Source: an uncultured Dokdonia sp. (GTDB lineage: Bacteria > Bacteroidota > Bacteroidia > Flavobacteriales > Flavobacteriaceae). Taken from it: a stretch of 64,000 nt of DNA. The DNA lies in contig NZ_CANMDS010000003.1 in NCBI RefSeq assembly GCF_947496725.1, forward strand, positions 1 to 64,000, read 5' to 3'. Positions 17,742 to 26,162 of this stretch are shown piece by piece. Positions within the stretch are counted from its first letter, which is position 1. Every line of letters starts with the position of its first letter. Both the position numbers and the translations under genes were made by a program. A model generated the notes under the pieces. That model ran no database searches and was not told the DNA's origin. It saw only the letters and a list, made by a program, of their open reading frames with translations.

Positions 17742-18611
17742 TTAAATATACTTCTTACTGCTCTCAACAACCGTTTCATTTGTAATCTGTAAATGTTTTG
17801 GTAGTCGGTTATCGCGAGGGAGTACGGCTAGGTAGCGATCTGTATTGCTAGTAAATACATTTTTATAAATAGGTTTTCTATTAAGATCGAGCATTATCAC
17901 CAGCTCGTGTATAAACTCCTTGTGGTGTATGAGATCTGTACTACCTAAATGAAAGATACCAGAGAGTTTTCTATTTATAATATAATGTATCTGCTGGCGT
18001 AGTTTTGCATCTGTGGTAGTATTCATCACAAGATGCGGAAAGACCTCTATGGGATCACCTAGTAAGAGCTCATTTTTAAGAGCTTGTATACGTGGTGAGC
18101 CTACCCCAAAAACCATAGGCAATCGCACAATGGCATATTGTTCTTCTGGTAGATGTCTCATAAGGAGTGTCTCCACACGTATTTTTAACTTTCCGTATAT
18201 GCTTTGTGAGAGGGTTTTATCATTTTCATAACTTGGGTAGTTTGAAAATGCGTCAAAAACATTTGCGCTTGATAAAAATATAATACGGCAACCCGTTTCT
18301 TGGGCATAACCCACCATAAGCTCGTGTGCCTCTAGCTGGTCTGTAAATGGACCTCGCAGCGCAGAGATAATTACAGAAGGCTGTATTTGTCGCAATAACT
18401 CATACACATCATCATTTACAAGGTCAAACTTTAAATAGTGCTTGTTATCACTATAAATTTTACCAGAATGATAGGTGCCATAGGTGTTATAATACCTGTA
18501 CAATTCCTTGTATAGACCATTGCCTAAAAAGCCACTGGCTCCTAGTATGAGTATCTTATCTTTTGACTTTTTAAATGCGATAGCGTACTTATTTTGTATA
18601 AAAAATCCCAA
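17742..18611 (-). CDS. RmlD/SDR-type sugar-nucleotide reductase-like protein
   Basis: About 289 residues. The nucleotide-binding GASGFLG motif sits near residue 24, and the extended-SDR body follows (FLSSANVFDAF, SIYGKLKIRVE, IVRLPMVFG). It resembles dTDP-4-dehydrorhamnose reductase-like proteins; the exact substrate is unknown. The start is uncertain: no ATG precedes the Rossmann motif, and TTG at 18611 is the only usual alternative after an in-frame TGA. That TTG lies inside the terminator-like hairpin at 18604-18646, so initiation may occur later at a rarer codon or be controlled by folding. Confidence 0.8.
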   Translation of the reverse strand: MGFFIQNKYAIAFKKSKDKILILGASGFLGNGLYKELYRYYNTYGTYHSGKIYSDNKHYLKFDLVNDDVYELLRQIQPSVIISALRGPFTDQLEAHELMVGYAQETGCRIIFLSSANVFDAFSNYPSYENDKTLSQSIYGKLKIRVETLLMRHLPEEQYAIVRLPMVFGVGSPRIQALKNELLLGDPIEVFPHLVMNTTTDAKLRQQIHYIINRKLSGIFHLGSTDLIHHKEFIHELVIMLDLNRKPIYKNVFTSNTDRYLAVLPRDNRLPKHLQITNETVVESSKKYI

Positions 18612-18646
18612 ATTTCAAAAAGTAATCCTTTTTGAAATTTGGGATT
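18604..18646 (-). terminator. 18-bp hairpin between gcvT and the SDR gene
   Basis: Perfect 18-bp arms (18604-18621 and 18629-18646) enclose a 7-base loop. On the minus strand the stem is followed by TTTTTT, so it should terminate gcvT. It also covers the first possible codons of the SDR gene. Confidence 0.8.
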
Positions 18647-18661
18647 AATCTTTCGGTTTTT

Positions 18662-19753
18662 CTATCCTTTATAAAATGGAGTCTTTACAACGGTTGCAGG
18701 TACTCTTTTCTTGCGTATCTGTATAAAGATTGCTGAGTCCGCTTTCGCGAAAGCGGTATCTACATACCCCATACCAATACCTTTATCTACAGATGGGCCC
18801 ATTGTACCAGAGGTAACGTGGCCTATTTTTGTACCTTCTTCTGTAACGATATCATACCCTTGTCTCGGTATACCACGCTCTGTAAGTTCAAAACCTACAA
18901 GGCGTTGCTTTAATCCTTCTTCTTTTTGAGCCTTAAGTGCATCGCTGTTTACAAAGTCTTTTGTAAATTTTGTTACCCAGCCTAAACCAGCCTCAAGAGG
19001 CGAGGTAGTCTCGTCTATATCGTTACCATATAAACAGTATCCCATCTCTAGGCGCAAGGTATCACGAGCCGCAAGACCTATGGGTTTTATACCCCAGTCT
19101 GCACCAGCTTCTAGAACCTTGGTCCATAGTTGCTCTGCCTCTTCATTTTTACAATAGATTTCAAACCCTCCACTACCAGTATAGCCTGTAGCACTTATAA
19201 TAACGTTTTCAAGTCCAGCAAAAGGTGCTACCTCAAAGGTGTAAAATTTAATACTAGTAAGATCTACTTCTGTAAGGCTTTGCATTGCCTCGATAGCTTT
19301 AGGTCCTTGTATAGCCAGTAGCGAGTGCCCTTCTGATATGTTTCTAAGATCTGCATTAAAACCCTTTTCTGCGTTTTGTTTTTCTATCCAAGCCCAGTCT
19401 TTATCTATGTTGCTCGCATTTACAACGAGCATATATTGATCTTCTTTTATGCGGTAAACAATGAGGTCATCTACAATACCGCCCGTAGCATTTGGGAAGC
19501 AATTGTACTGCGCACCACCTACTTTTATTTTAGAAACATCGTTTGAGCATACCCATTGTAATAGGTCTAGCGCCTTTTCTCCAGAAACAAGAAATTCACC
19601 CATATGTGACACGTCAAAAACACCTACACCGTTTCTTACGGTATCGTGCTCTGCATTTACACCCTCATATGATACGGGCATATTATAGCCCGCAAACGGG
19701 ACCATTTTTGCCCCAAGGGCTTCGTGTACTTTTGTTAAGGCTGTATTTTTCAT
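18662..19753 (-). CDS. gcvT: Glycine cleavage system aminomethyltransferase (T protein)
   Basis: 363 residues, the usual length. It transfers the methylene group of the aminomethyl-lipoyl H protein to tetrahydrofolate and releases ammonia. Recognisable parts are [12 protein letters not shown] near residue 44, the substrate-binding [10 protein letters not shown], and the C-terminal [16 protein letters not shown] and [16 protein letters not shown]. Palindrome copy 5 is inside the C-terminal domain, where it encodes AFAKADSA. No other glycine-cleavage gene is next to it. A TAnnTTTG box lies upstream and the 18604 hairpin ends it. Confidence 0.96.
   Translation of the reverse strand: MKNTALTKVHEALGAKMVPFAGYNMPVSYEGVNAEHDTVRNGVGVFDVSHMGEFLVSGEKALDLLQWVCSNDVSKIKVGGAQYNCFPNATGGIVDDLIVYRIKEDQYMLVVNASNIDKDWAWIEKQNAEKGFNADLRNISEGHSLLAIQGPKAIEAMQSLTEVDLTSIKFYTFEVAPFAGLENVIISATGYTGSGGFEIYCKNEEAEQLWTKVLEAGADWGIKPIGLAARDTLRLEMGYCLYGNDIDETTSPLEAGLGWVTKFTKDFVNSDALKAQKEEGLKQRLVGFELTERGIPRQGYDIVTEEGTKIGHVTSGTMGPSVDKGIGMGYVDTAFAKADSAIFIQIRKKRVPATVVKTPFYKG
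18740..18755. repeat. Dispersed palindrome, copy 5 (perfect, inside gcvT)
   Basis: Perfect 16-mer read as AFAKA by the minus-strand gcvT. On the minus strand its right flank is GACTCA, and a 24-bp stretch here equals that around copy 16. Confidence 0.97.
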
Positions 19754-19778
19754 ATAAAATCTACTTCTTTTTGATACA

Positions 19779-19786
19779 CAAATGTA
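19779..19786 (-). promoter_or_regulatory. Candidate -7 box TACATTTG for gcvT
   Basis: Matches TAnnTTTG, 26 bp before the gcvT ATG. A short inverted repeat (AAGGA/TCCTT) adjoins it upstream and could be an operator. Confidence 0.45.
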
Positions 19787-19900
19787 AGGAAAGGTCCTTA
19801 TTTGATAGATAAATTAAATCTAAATTATCTACGTATATCGAGAGTGATTTTTTAGCCTTATTAACGGGCAATTTTTATGCTTGAGTGTATGTGTCATTTT

Positions 19901-21355
19901 TTAAAATGCAGAGCTTAGCACTTTTTCCATCACTTCATAACCTGCTTTATTACAATGCACACCATCATAGGTGAGTAATGACTGCATCCCGTTTTGTGCA
20001 TCTATCATCACACTGTGATAATCTATGTAGGTATGACCATTTTTAAGGGCGTAGTCTTTGAGTAATGTATTGAGTTCTGTGATTTTGTTAGCAGGTTGTA
20101 AACCAGTTTTCCAAGGGTAGTCATATACTGGAAGAATAGAACTTAAGACAACATCTATATTATGAACTGTGGCAAGCTCTGCCATCGTAATGATGTTATC
20201 ATAAATAGTTTGATTTGAGGTAATCCCGGTGTTACCCGCAATATCATTTGTACCTGCGAGGATAACTACTTTTTGTGGTGCTAGGTTGATTACGTCTTTT
20301 CTAAAGCGTAGTAGCATCTGTGAGGTGGTCTGGCCACCTACACCACGATTTATGTAATGAGGATTCTCTTCCCAAAACTCTGGACTTGTACTAGACCATC
20401 CCTCAGTGATAGAATCTCCCATAAAAACAATACGTTGTGAGTTATTTGTAGTTTTTAACCGTTCATTGTCTTTTTTAAATTTTGTGAGTAGGCTGCTTTC
20501 AGAAAACTTGAGCCACTCTGGTGTGCAGTCTTCAGTGATTACCTCTGGTGTGTCAGCTGGATCACCTGTTTCTTTAGTATGTCCATATACCCACGAGAAG
20601 AAATCTGGCTCATTAAAAGCATTTGTCCAGCTGTCGTGGTTTACGTTAGGATATAAAGAAAATCTAGGTGTTTGACCGTTTTGCAGCAATGATTCTACCA
20701 TAAGTTGAGAGTAGATTACTGGCACAACAGCATCTACCTCTCCGTGAAAAATCCATACCGGTGTTTGTTGTGCCCATCTCGCAGTATTTGCAGGATAGCC
20801 ACCTCCACATATTGCCGTTGCAGCCGCAAAGGTATCTGGCTTGCTGGCGAGTAACTCATATGTACCCATACCTCCCATAGAGAGTCCACCTAGATAGATA
20901 CGATTATGATCTATATAGGACTCGTCAAGCGTTTCTTCTAGTAAGGCAGTAACCGCTTGCATTGCCCAGGTAGGAGTAGGATTTGCAGGGTACTTAAAGA
21001 CATTTTGGTTTTCTCCTCGCGTGACCTCAACATCTGCCCAGTAGTCACCTTTAGGACATTGCGGAAATATAACCACAGCAGGGTATTGCTCATTCATCTT
21101 CACAAAGAGATCACTGCCGTGTACAAGCTGAGCTTGGTTATCACTACCACGCTCGCCTGCGCCGTGTAAAAATAAATGTAAGGGGTATTTTTTACTCGTA
21201 TCAAAATTCTCAGGATACAGTATTCTATACGGAAGTTCTTTGCCTTTATAAGCGTAGGTCTTAGCCTCAAAGGCTTTTAGTGCTTCACTAGACACTTGTT
21301 GAGCAGACATTTGTAAAGTTATGATACATAGCAAAAGCGATATATAATATTTCAT
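19901..21355 (-). CDS. Secreted two-domain esterase: PHB-depolymerase-like hydrolase fused to SGNH/GDSL hydrolase
   Basis: 484 residues from the ATG at 21355, chosen because it opens a clear signal peptide (MKYYISLLLCIITLQMSAQQ). Residues ~20-265 are an alpha/beta hydrolase of the dienelactone/PHB-depolymerase type (LHLFLHGAGERGSDN, nucleophile GLSMGGMG, VNHDSW). Residues ~285-484 are an SGNH lipase with all four blocks: GDSITEG, GVGGQT, GTND and DGVHCNKAG. Both catalytic sets look intact. The pairing suggests sequential removal of different ester groups, for instance from plant or algal polysaccharide, but the substrate is not shown. Confidence 0.9.
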   Translation of the reverse strand: MKYYISLLLCIITLQMSAQQVSSEALKAFEAKTYAYKGKELPYRILYPENFDTSKKYPLHLFLHGAGERGSDNQAQLVHGSDLFVKMNEQYPAVVIFPQCPKGDYWADVEVTRGENQNVFKYPANPTPTWAMQAVTALLEETLDESYIDHNRIYLGGLSMGGMGTYELLASKPDTFAAATAICGGGYPANTARWAQQTPVWIFHGEVDAVVPVIYSQLMVESLLQNGQTPRFSLYPNVNHDSWTNAFNEPDFFSWVYGHTKETGDPADTPEVITEDCTPEWLKFSESSLLTKFKKDNERLKTTNNSQRIVFMGDSITEGWSSTSPEFWEENPHYINRGVGGQTTSQMLLRFRKDVINLAPQKVVILAGTNDIAGNTGITSNQTIYDNIITMAELATVHNIDVVLSSILPVYDYPWKTGLQPANKITELNTLLKDYALKNGHTYIDYHSVMIDAQNGMQSLLTYDGVHCNKAGYEVMEKVLSSAF

Positions 21356-21464
21356 TGCACTGGATTTTTGGTCTATTATCGGGTATAACAACTGTAGAAA
21401 GTTACTATTTTTTTGCACGATAATGATGCCGCTACCAGTATGATGAATGAAATAGGGTTATACA

Positions 21465-21480
21465 CGCTTTCGCGAAAGCG
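21465..21480. repeat. Dispersed palindrome, copy 6 (perfect)
   Basis: Perfect 16-mer directly after the thrC stop codon. No T run follows in the thrC direction. Confidence 0.97.
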
Positions 21481-22782
21481 TTATTCTAACAGGTAATTTT
21501 TAAGTTCTTGATAATCACTTATGGCGAGGGCATCTTTTTGAGCATTCATAAGTTCTTTTATTTGCTCTGGAAGGGCTAGCGGTCCTACTACTGGCTCTAC
21601 AGCTGGTAAAAATTTTATAGGATGCGCTGTTTCTAAAAAGATACCGTGCGCATCTGGATGGTCTTTAAGGTATTCTTTTAGCCCCAAGTATCCCACAGCA
21701 CCGTGTGGATCTGCAGTGTAGTTGTGTTCCTTATATATATCAAGCATCGCACCTCTAGTGGCATTATCACAGTATGAATATGATGAAAACTTAGTAGATA
21801 AAAGCTGTCTACTATTTTCAAAAAGCTGAAGCACTCTCACAAAGTTGCTAGGGTCACTTACATCCATCGCGTTACTTATGGTAGGTACGGTAGGAGTAGG
21901 GCTGTAATGACCCGTTTTCATAAACCTAGGGATAGTGGTATTGCTATTTACAGCAGCTACAAAGTGATGCACGGGCATCCCCATAAGGTGTGCCACCATA
22001 CCAGCACAAATGTTTCCAAAGTTACCACTAGGTACAGAAAACACAATCTTATCTGCCTTGCCCTGTTTTTTTAATTCTTTATATGCAAATAGATAATACA
22101 GTGATTGTGGTAACCACCTAGCAACATTAATACTATTTGCAGAGGTAAGCTGTTTTATACTAGTGATGTCTGTGTCTAAAAATGCTCTTTTTACCATAGC
22201 CTGACAGTCGTCAAAGGTGCCGTCTACCTCTAGAGCAGTAATATTTTCTCCTAGCGTGGTGAGCTGTCGCTCCTGCACGTCAGACACTTTACCAGAGGGG
22301 TAGAGTATGACTACTTTTATACCGGGTACTTTATAAAAACCTCTTGCCACAGCGCCGCCAGTGTCACCACTGGTAGCCACTAGTACGGTTACTTCTTCTT
22401 GCTGGTTTTGCTCTTTAAGAAAATGACCTAAACATCTAGCCATAAAGCGAGCACCCACGTCTTTAAATGCCATTGTAGGCCCGTGAAAGAGTTCAAGCGT
22501 ACCTATATGGTTTGTTATGGGAACGATAGGAAAGTCAAACGATAATACATCTGCTACAATTTCTCTAAGCGTAGTCTCATCCATCGTGTCACCTACGTAC
22601 GGTTGCATCACTTGGTAAGCAATCTCTTCTTTAGACAGCTCTTCTATAGTTTCCCAAAACTGCGTAGGTAGTGTAGGTATGCGCTCAGGGAAATACAGTC
22701 CTTTATCTGGCGCAATTCCTTTTATAACTGCGGTGTCAAAGGTTACCTGTGGTGCTTTATTATTGAGACTGTAATAGTGCAT
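21481..22782 (-). CDS. thrC: Threonine synthase
   Basis: 433 residues, the usual length. It converts O-phosphohomoserine to threonine with pyridoxal phosphate. The N-terminus YYSLNNKAPQVTF is the typical opening, the Schiff-base lysine is Lys107 in GPTMAFKDVG, and the phosphate-binding SVPSGNFGN loop is present. Homoserine kinase and aspartokinase genes, which often sit next to it, are not adjacent. A 14-bp palindrome at 22861 lies in the upstream region. Confidence 0.96.
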   Translation of the reverse strand: MHYYSLNNKAPQVTFDTAVIKGIAPDKGLYFPERIPTLPTQFWETIEELSKEEIAYQVMQPYVGDTMDETTLREIVADVLSFDFPIVPITNHIGTLELFHGPTMAFKDVGARFMARCLGHFLKEQNQQEEVTVLVATSGDTGGAVARGFYKVPGIKVVILYPSGKVSDVQERQLTTLGENITALEVDGTFDDCQAMVKRAFLDTDITSIKQLTSANSINVARWLPQSLYYLFAYKELKKQGKADKIVFSVPSGNFGNICAGMVAHLMGMPVHHFVAAVNSNTTIPRFMKTGHYSPTPTVPTISNAMDVSDPSNFVRVLQLFENSRQLLSTKFSSYSYCDNATRGAMLDIYKEHNYTADPHGAVGYLGLKEYLKDHPDAHGIFLETAHPIKFLPAVEPVVGPLALPEQIKELMNAQKDALAISDYQELKNYLLE

Positions 22783-22860
22783 TATTAAGAGAGTTACTTT
22801 ATTGTTATAAGGTGTATCATTAAAAAGTAAATCTAATAGGTTTTACGGGATTTTTCACCA

Positions 22861-22874
22861 TTTTACCGGTAAAA
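22861..22874. promoter_or_regulatory. 14-bp perfect palindrome upstream of thrC
   Basis: TTTTACCGGTAAAA, 79 bp before the thrC start. Its position suits an operator, but no TAnnTTTG box was paired with it and no regulator can be named. Confidence 0.35.
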
Positions 22875-22933
22875 GGATAGATGTTAATATAGAATTATAA
22901 ACTCATTACTAATTGAATAACAGTAGTTTGTGT

Positions 22934-22968
22934 AAAAAAATAAACGCTATTCATAAAGAATAGCGTTT
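22934..22968 (-). terminator. Intrinsic terminator of the lipoprotein gene at 22994
   Basis: The 11-bp stem AAACGCTATTC/GAATAGCGTTT has a 5-base loop and is followed on the minus strand by a T-rich run. Confidence 0.85.
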
Positions 22969-22993
22969 GAGATTATACTTTGTTATTGCAAGC

Positions 22994-23785
22994 TTACTCT
23001 GCAAATGTTCCGTCTGCAGGTTTTTCAAATAGATTTTTATCTAGTTGAGTAGGTGTAGCTGTGGGTTTTGTAAAGTTCATTGCGTTGCGCATCTCGGTAG
23101 GTTGTCCTTCCTCTACATTATACCATTGTAGCTCACTAGGGAGTTGTAATCCATTTACTTCTTGCCACTTGTCATATTTAATGTAGCTGTAACGCTCGCT
23201 TGGACCTTCCTTACCATAGGTAACTGTATATGCTAGCCACGCCATTTGGTTTGTACTAGGATCTCTATAGATGATATAATTATCATCAGACGCGTCACCT
23301 ACACCGTCCTCAAAGCTAATTTTTGTACCAGGGTAATCTACACCATCTTTAGATAGGGCAGGAGCCTCACTATACGTGATACCTTCATCACCTAGTACAA
23401 ACGGCATTGCATAAAAGTAAAACATAAGATTGTGGTAAAAACGTGCTCTTTCTGGTTTAAAAGCAAGACTATCTTGCTTGAGCCATACTTTTTCTCCGTC
23501 AAAACCTAAAGTATATGCTGGTGTCTCGATACGTGTTTTTCTAGATTTTAAATCTACAGTATGTACTTCTTCTATATCACCTTTAGGAAGTGTAAAGCAT
23601 AAGTTGTTCATTGCATTCCAAGTGTCAATACCTCCGTGCGCTTTAAAAATAGCGGCTATATCTTCTGGATATTCTCTTAGCGGTGTCTCAGCTACAGTTT
23701 CTTCTGTAATGGTAGTTTGCTTTGTTTCTGTCTTGCAACTTGCGAGCAGTACGATAGCTGCTAGTACGAGTAGATTGTTTTTCAT
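22994..23785 (-). CDS. Conserved lipoprotein, probably DUF6503 family
   Basis: 263 residues. The lipobox is LLASC (Cys17). The body begins with IAAIFKAHGGIDTWNAMNNL and continues as a beta-rich fold resembling the LolA/outer-membrane-lipoprotein-carrier-like shape (GFDGEKVWLKQDS, YIIYRDPSTNQM, YNVEEGQPTEM). I recognise it as a common Flavobacteriia lipoprotein of DUF6503 type; its function is unknown. It is transcribed alone and ends at a strong hairpin. Confidence 0.78.
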   Translation of the reverse strand: MKNNLLVLAAIVLLASCKTETKQTTITEETVAETPLREYPEDIAAIFKAHGGIDTWNAMNNLCFTLPKGDIEEVHTVDLKSRKTRIETPAYTLGFDGEKVWLKQDSLAFKPERARFYHNLMFYFYAMPFVLGDEGITYSEAPALSKDGVDYPGTKISFEDGVGDASDDNYIIYRDPSTNQMAWLAYTVTYGKEGPSERYSYIKYDKWQEVNGLQLPSELQWYNVEEGQPTEMRNAMNFTKPTATPTQLDKNLFEKPADGTFAE

Positions 23786-23846
23786 TTTGAATTAGTTATA
23801 ATTAGCTTGTTTTGTAGTAAAAATAGGCGATTACTTACAAAGGAGT

Positions 23847-24047
23847 TTAATCTTCTTCGGTGAGTTTAAAAAAATCGTTTACGGGTTTATTAAAAAGCGC
23901 AGATAGTTTTAAAGCAAGTACGGTAGATGGTACGTACCTATTCTTTTCTATTGAGTTTATAGTTTGTCTTGAGACGCCTATTTTTTTTGCGAGATCATCT
24001 TGAGTGAGATCTAGTATAGCGCGTTCTACCTTAAGAGAGTTAGTCAT
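23847..24047 (-). CDS. Small XRE-family HTH regulator
   Basis: 66 residues, nearly all a Cro/CI-type helix-turn-helix (LTQDDLAKKIGVSRQTINSIEKNRYVPS). This short YgzD-like form usually sits beside a membrane protein gene, as here: it overlaps the end of the 152-residue membrane protein gene by 8 bases, so the two are translated together. It probably represses its own operon through the inverted repeat at 24529, which is an inference. Confidence 0.9.
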   Translation of the reverse strand: MTNSLKVERAILDLTQDDLAKKIGVSRQTINSIEKNRYVPSTVLALKLSALFNKPVNDFFKLTEED

Positions 24048-24498
24048 TTGCAGTGCTTTTAAAAACGTGAAAAACTAATATCTGGCAAAATAGTAATACC
24101 CATAGTACAAAGAAGTCGTTTACCGGTTTTAGTGTTGAGCCACCATCTACTATAGTCTCAGCACCTAGCGTAATAAATGGCATAATAAGCGTTTGTATCA
24201 CTCCTAGTATAAAAGCAATCATATATGACTTCATACGCATACTCTTGATAAACTCATCTTCAATAGGCTCTTTGGCTAGAGAGACTATAAGTAAACCTAT
24301 GAGCATCGTGTATTTTACAATCACCACTATTGTTGATTTTAGACTCTCATCTGTGATGATTATGCTAGATGCAAATAGCGATATAAAAGAAACTATAAAT
24401 AGTACCCAACCCACTTTTTTAAAATGATGTGGTAGTTGAAACTTGCTAACCTTCCCTAGACTCCTGCGCTCGCACGCAATAATTTTCTTTATACTCAT
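24040..24498 (-). CDS. Four-helix membrane protein paired with the XRE regulator
   Basis: 152 residues with a short cytoplasmic N-terminus and four hydrophobic helices, at about 30-50, 58-78, 90-112 and 128-148. A charged EPIEDEFIKSMRMKSY loop lies between helices 2 and 3; this acidic-then-basic loop is common in the membrane partners of small XRE regulators. Function is unknown; it may be a signal-sensing or sequestering partner. Confidence 0.8.
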   Translation of the reverse strand: MSIKKIIACERRSLGKVSKFQLPHHFKKVGWVLFIVSFISLFASSIIITDESLKSTIVVIVKYTMLIGLLIVSLAKEPIEDEFIKSMRMKSYMIAFILGVIQTLIMPFITLGAETIVDGGSTLKPVNDFFVLWVLLFCQILVFHVFKSTAND

Positions 24499-24528
24499 AC
24501 TGATTTTCTTTAAGTAATTATAACTTAA

Positions 24529-24545
24529 CTTTCCAAAATGGAAAG
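24529..24545. promoter_or_regulatory. Candidate operator of the XRE operon
   Basis: CTTTCCA and TGGAAAG flank AAA: 7-bp perfect arms, centred about 39 bp before the membrane protein start and just downstream of the predicted promoter. Confidence 0.45.
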
Positions 24546-24562
24546 ATATTTTATTATAATGT

Positions 24563-24592
24563 CAAATATACTTTACATTTTGTAATTATCAA
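24563..24592 (-). promoter_or_regulatory. Promoter of the XRE/membrane protein operon
   Basis: On the minus strand TTG (24592-24590) and TATATTTG (24570-24563) are 19 bases apart, matching the Bacteroidetes -33/-7 pattern. Confidence 0.55.
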
Positions 24593-24643
24593 CTATTTTG
24601 AGCAACTATTTATCTAATCTTCAGAATATTCTACATTTGCGCT

Positions 24644-25429
24644 ATGTCAAAATATATTTCTAGTCTTCAAAACCCAACGGTAAAACGTTTACTTCAACTT
24701 CAAGAAAAGTCACGCACTCGTAAGAAGGAAGGTGGTTTTATAATAGAAGGTAAACGTGAGATTAAGCTCGCTATCGCTGGCGGCTATACCATTACTGAGG
24801 TGTATTATGACGAGCAACTTATAACGCCATCTTCGGTAGAAGAACTTGTGGGGGCCAAGATATCCCTTACGAGCCTAGCAACCGAAGTTTATAAAAAAGT
24901 AGCTTACAGAGCAGGTACTGAGGGGGTGATCGCTTTCGCGAAAGCAAAAAAAACCACATTATCAGAATTACAATTACCAGTAAACCCACTCATACTAGTT
25001 GCCGAAGCACCAGAAAAACCTGGTAACATAGGCGCACTACTTCGCACAGCAGATGCTGCCGCGGTCGATGCCGTTATTATAGCAAACCCCAAAACAGATT
25101 TATATAATCCTAACATCATACGCTCTAGCGTGGGGTGTGTGTTTACAACACAAATTGCTACTGGGAGTACGGAGGAGGTTATCTCTTTCTTGCAAGAAAT
25201 GGATGTTGCTATATACAGTGCCATATTACAAGAGGCGGTAGACTATGCAACGCAGGCATATACTGGTGGTAGTGCTATTGTAGTAGGTACAGAGGCTACT
25301 GGTTTATCTCCAGAGTGGAGAACGGTGGGTACAAATATTAAAATCCCTATGCGTGGTAAAATAGACTCTATGAATGTATCTGTAGCAGCGGGAATATTAA
25401 TCTTTGAGGCTAGAAGACAGCGCTCATAG
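24644..25429 (+). CDS. TrmH/SpoU-type RNA 2'-O-methyltransferase
   Basis: 261 residues. The N-terminal ~90 are an L30e-like substrate-binding domain (LQNPTVKRLLQLQEKSRTR, GGFIIEGKREIKLA). The C-terminal SPOUT knot shows the three family motifs: NIGALLRTADAAA, VVGTEATGLSPEW and IPMRGKIDSMNVSVAAGIL. It probably methylates a ribose in rRNA or tRNA using S-adenosylmethionine; the target base is not known. Palindrome copy 7 lies between the two domains and encodes AFAKA. A TACATTTG box at 24632 is only 4 bases from the ATG, so the mRNA could be nearly leaderless. Confidence 0.93.
   Translation: MSKYISSLQNPTVKRLLQLQEKSRTRKKEGGFIIEGKREIKLAIAGGYTITEVYYDEQLITPSSVEELVGAKISLTSLATEVYKKVAYRAGTEGVIAFAKAKKTTLSELQLPVNPLILVAEAPEKPGNIGALLRTADAAAVDAVIIANPKTDLYNPNIIRSSVGCVFTTQIATGSTEEVISFLQEMDVAIYSAILQEAVDYATQAYTGGSAIVVGTEATGLSPEWRTVGTNIKIPMRGKIDSMNVSVAAGILIFEARRQRS
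24931..24946. repeat. Dispersed palindrome, copy 7 (15/16, inside SpoU gene)
   Basis: Only the last base differs (A for G). Read as AFAKA in the linker of the methyltransferase. Confidence 0.95.
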
Positions 25430-25437
25430 AGTAACGA

Positions 25438-26160
25438 TTATTCTATAATCTCAATAGTCATATACACATTTTCTAGTGGCCACTCACTGCCGTCTACTTC
25501 TAGTTTATTAATTTCATCTATCACGCTCATACCTTTAGTCACGTGGCCAAAAACGGTGTGATCTCCATCTAGGTGATGTGCACCGCGAGAAGGTTGTACT
25601 ATAAAAAACTCAAAAGGAGCGGTTGCATTACTTACATTTTGCTCGGTGTACTTAGCAGAAGAAAAAGCCCCTCTAGTATGCGTGTGTGAGGAATTTGCCT
25701 CATTAGGAATCAAGTAACTCCCAAAGCTTGACCGGTTGCGCGCAGTACCTTGTGTGTCATTATTACCACCCTGCACAACAAAGTTAGGCGAGACTCTATG
25801 AAACTGTGTTGTGTTAAAATAGCCATTCTTTACAAGCATAATAAAATTTGCTCTGTGTAGTGGCGTGTCCTCATAAAGTTGTACCTCAATATTTCCAAAA
25901 CGAGTCGTAATTCTCACCTTAGTCTCAGGGTTGTTTTCTCCATAGGTAGTAAAGAAATCAATAACATCTTCTTGCCCTTTTATAGTAGGCTCTTTTATAG
26001 TGCCCATATCTGGTGAAGGATCTTGTTCATCAAGAGTTTCTATAGGTGTGATGGTATCTTGTATCACAACCTTTTTGGCTACAGATTTACTTTCAGATTT
26101 CTTATCTTGACAACTTGTGCTTAGAGCAAAAATTATAATAATCCAGAGAAAGGTGCGCAT
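25438..26160 (-). CDS. Cyclophilin-type peptidyl-prolyl isomerase, lipoprotein
   Basis: 240 residues from the ATG at 26160, chosen because the lipoprotein signal (hydrophobic run, then STSC, Cys17) follows directly. After a ~75-residue linker comes the cyclophilin domain (FGNIEVQLYEDTPLHRANFIMLV, FHRVSPNFVVQGG, FGHVTKGMSVIDEI). It probably assists folding of outer-membrane or secreted proteins in the periplasm. Its start codon is only 2 bp from the divergent NUDIX start codon. The next gene on the left ends 8 bp away, convergently. Confidence 0.92.
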   Translation of the reverse strand: MRTFLWIIIIFALSTSCQDKKSESKSVAKKVVIQDTITPIETLDEQDPSPDMGTIKEPTIKGQEDVIDFFTTYGENNPETKVRITTRFGNIEVQLYEDTPLHRANFIMLVKNGYFNTTQFHRVSPNFVVQGGNNDTQGTARNRSSFGSYLIPNEANSSHTHTRGAFSSAKYTEQNVSNATAPFEFFIVQPSRGAHHLDGDHTVFGHVTKGMSVIDEINKLEVDGSEWPLENVYMTIEIIE

Positions 26161-26162
26161 AT

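Noticed and set aside
8469-21480. Palindrome copies after stop codons as Rho-independent terminators
   Set aside because: Most have no T run after the stem, several lie inside genes or in a leader, and separate good terminators exist next to them (for example 8526 and 56378).
24632-24639. TACATTTG as a certain promoter of the SpoU gene
   Set aside because: It is only 4 bases from the ATG and the nearest upstream TTG is 31 bases away, so it is mentioned with the gene but not listed as a promoter.
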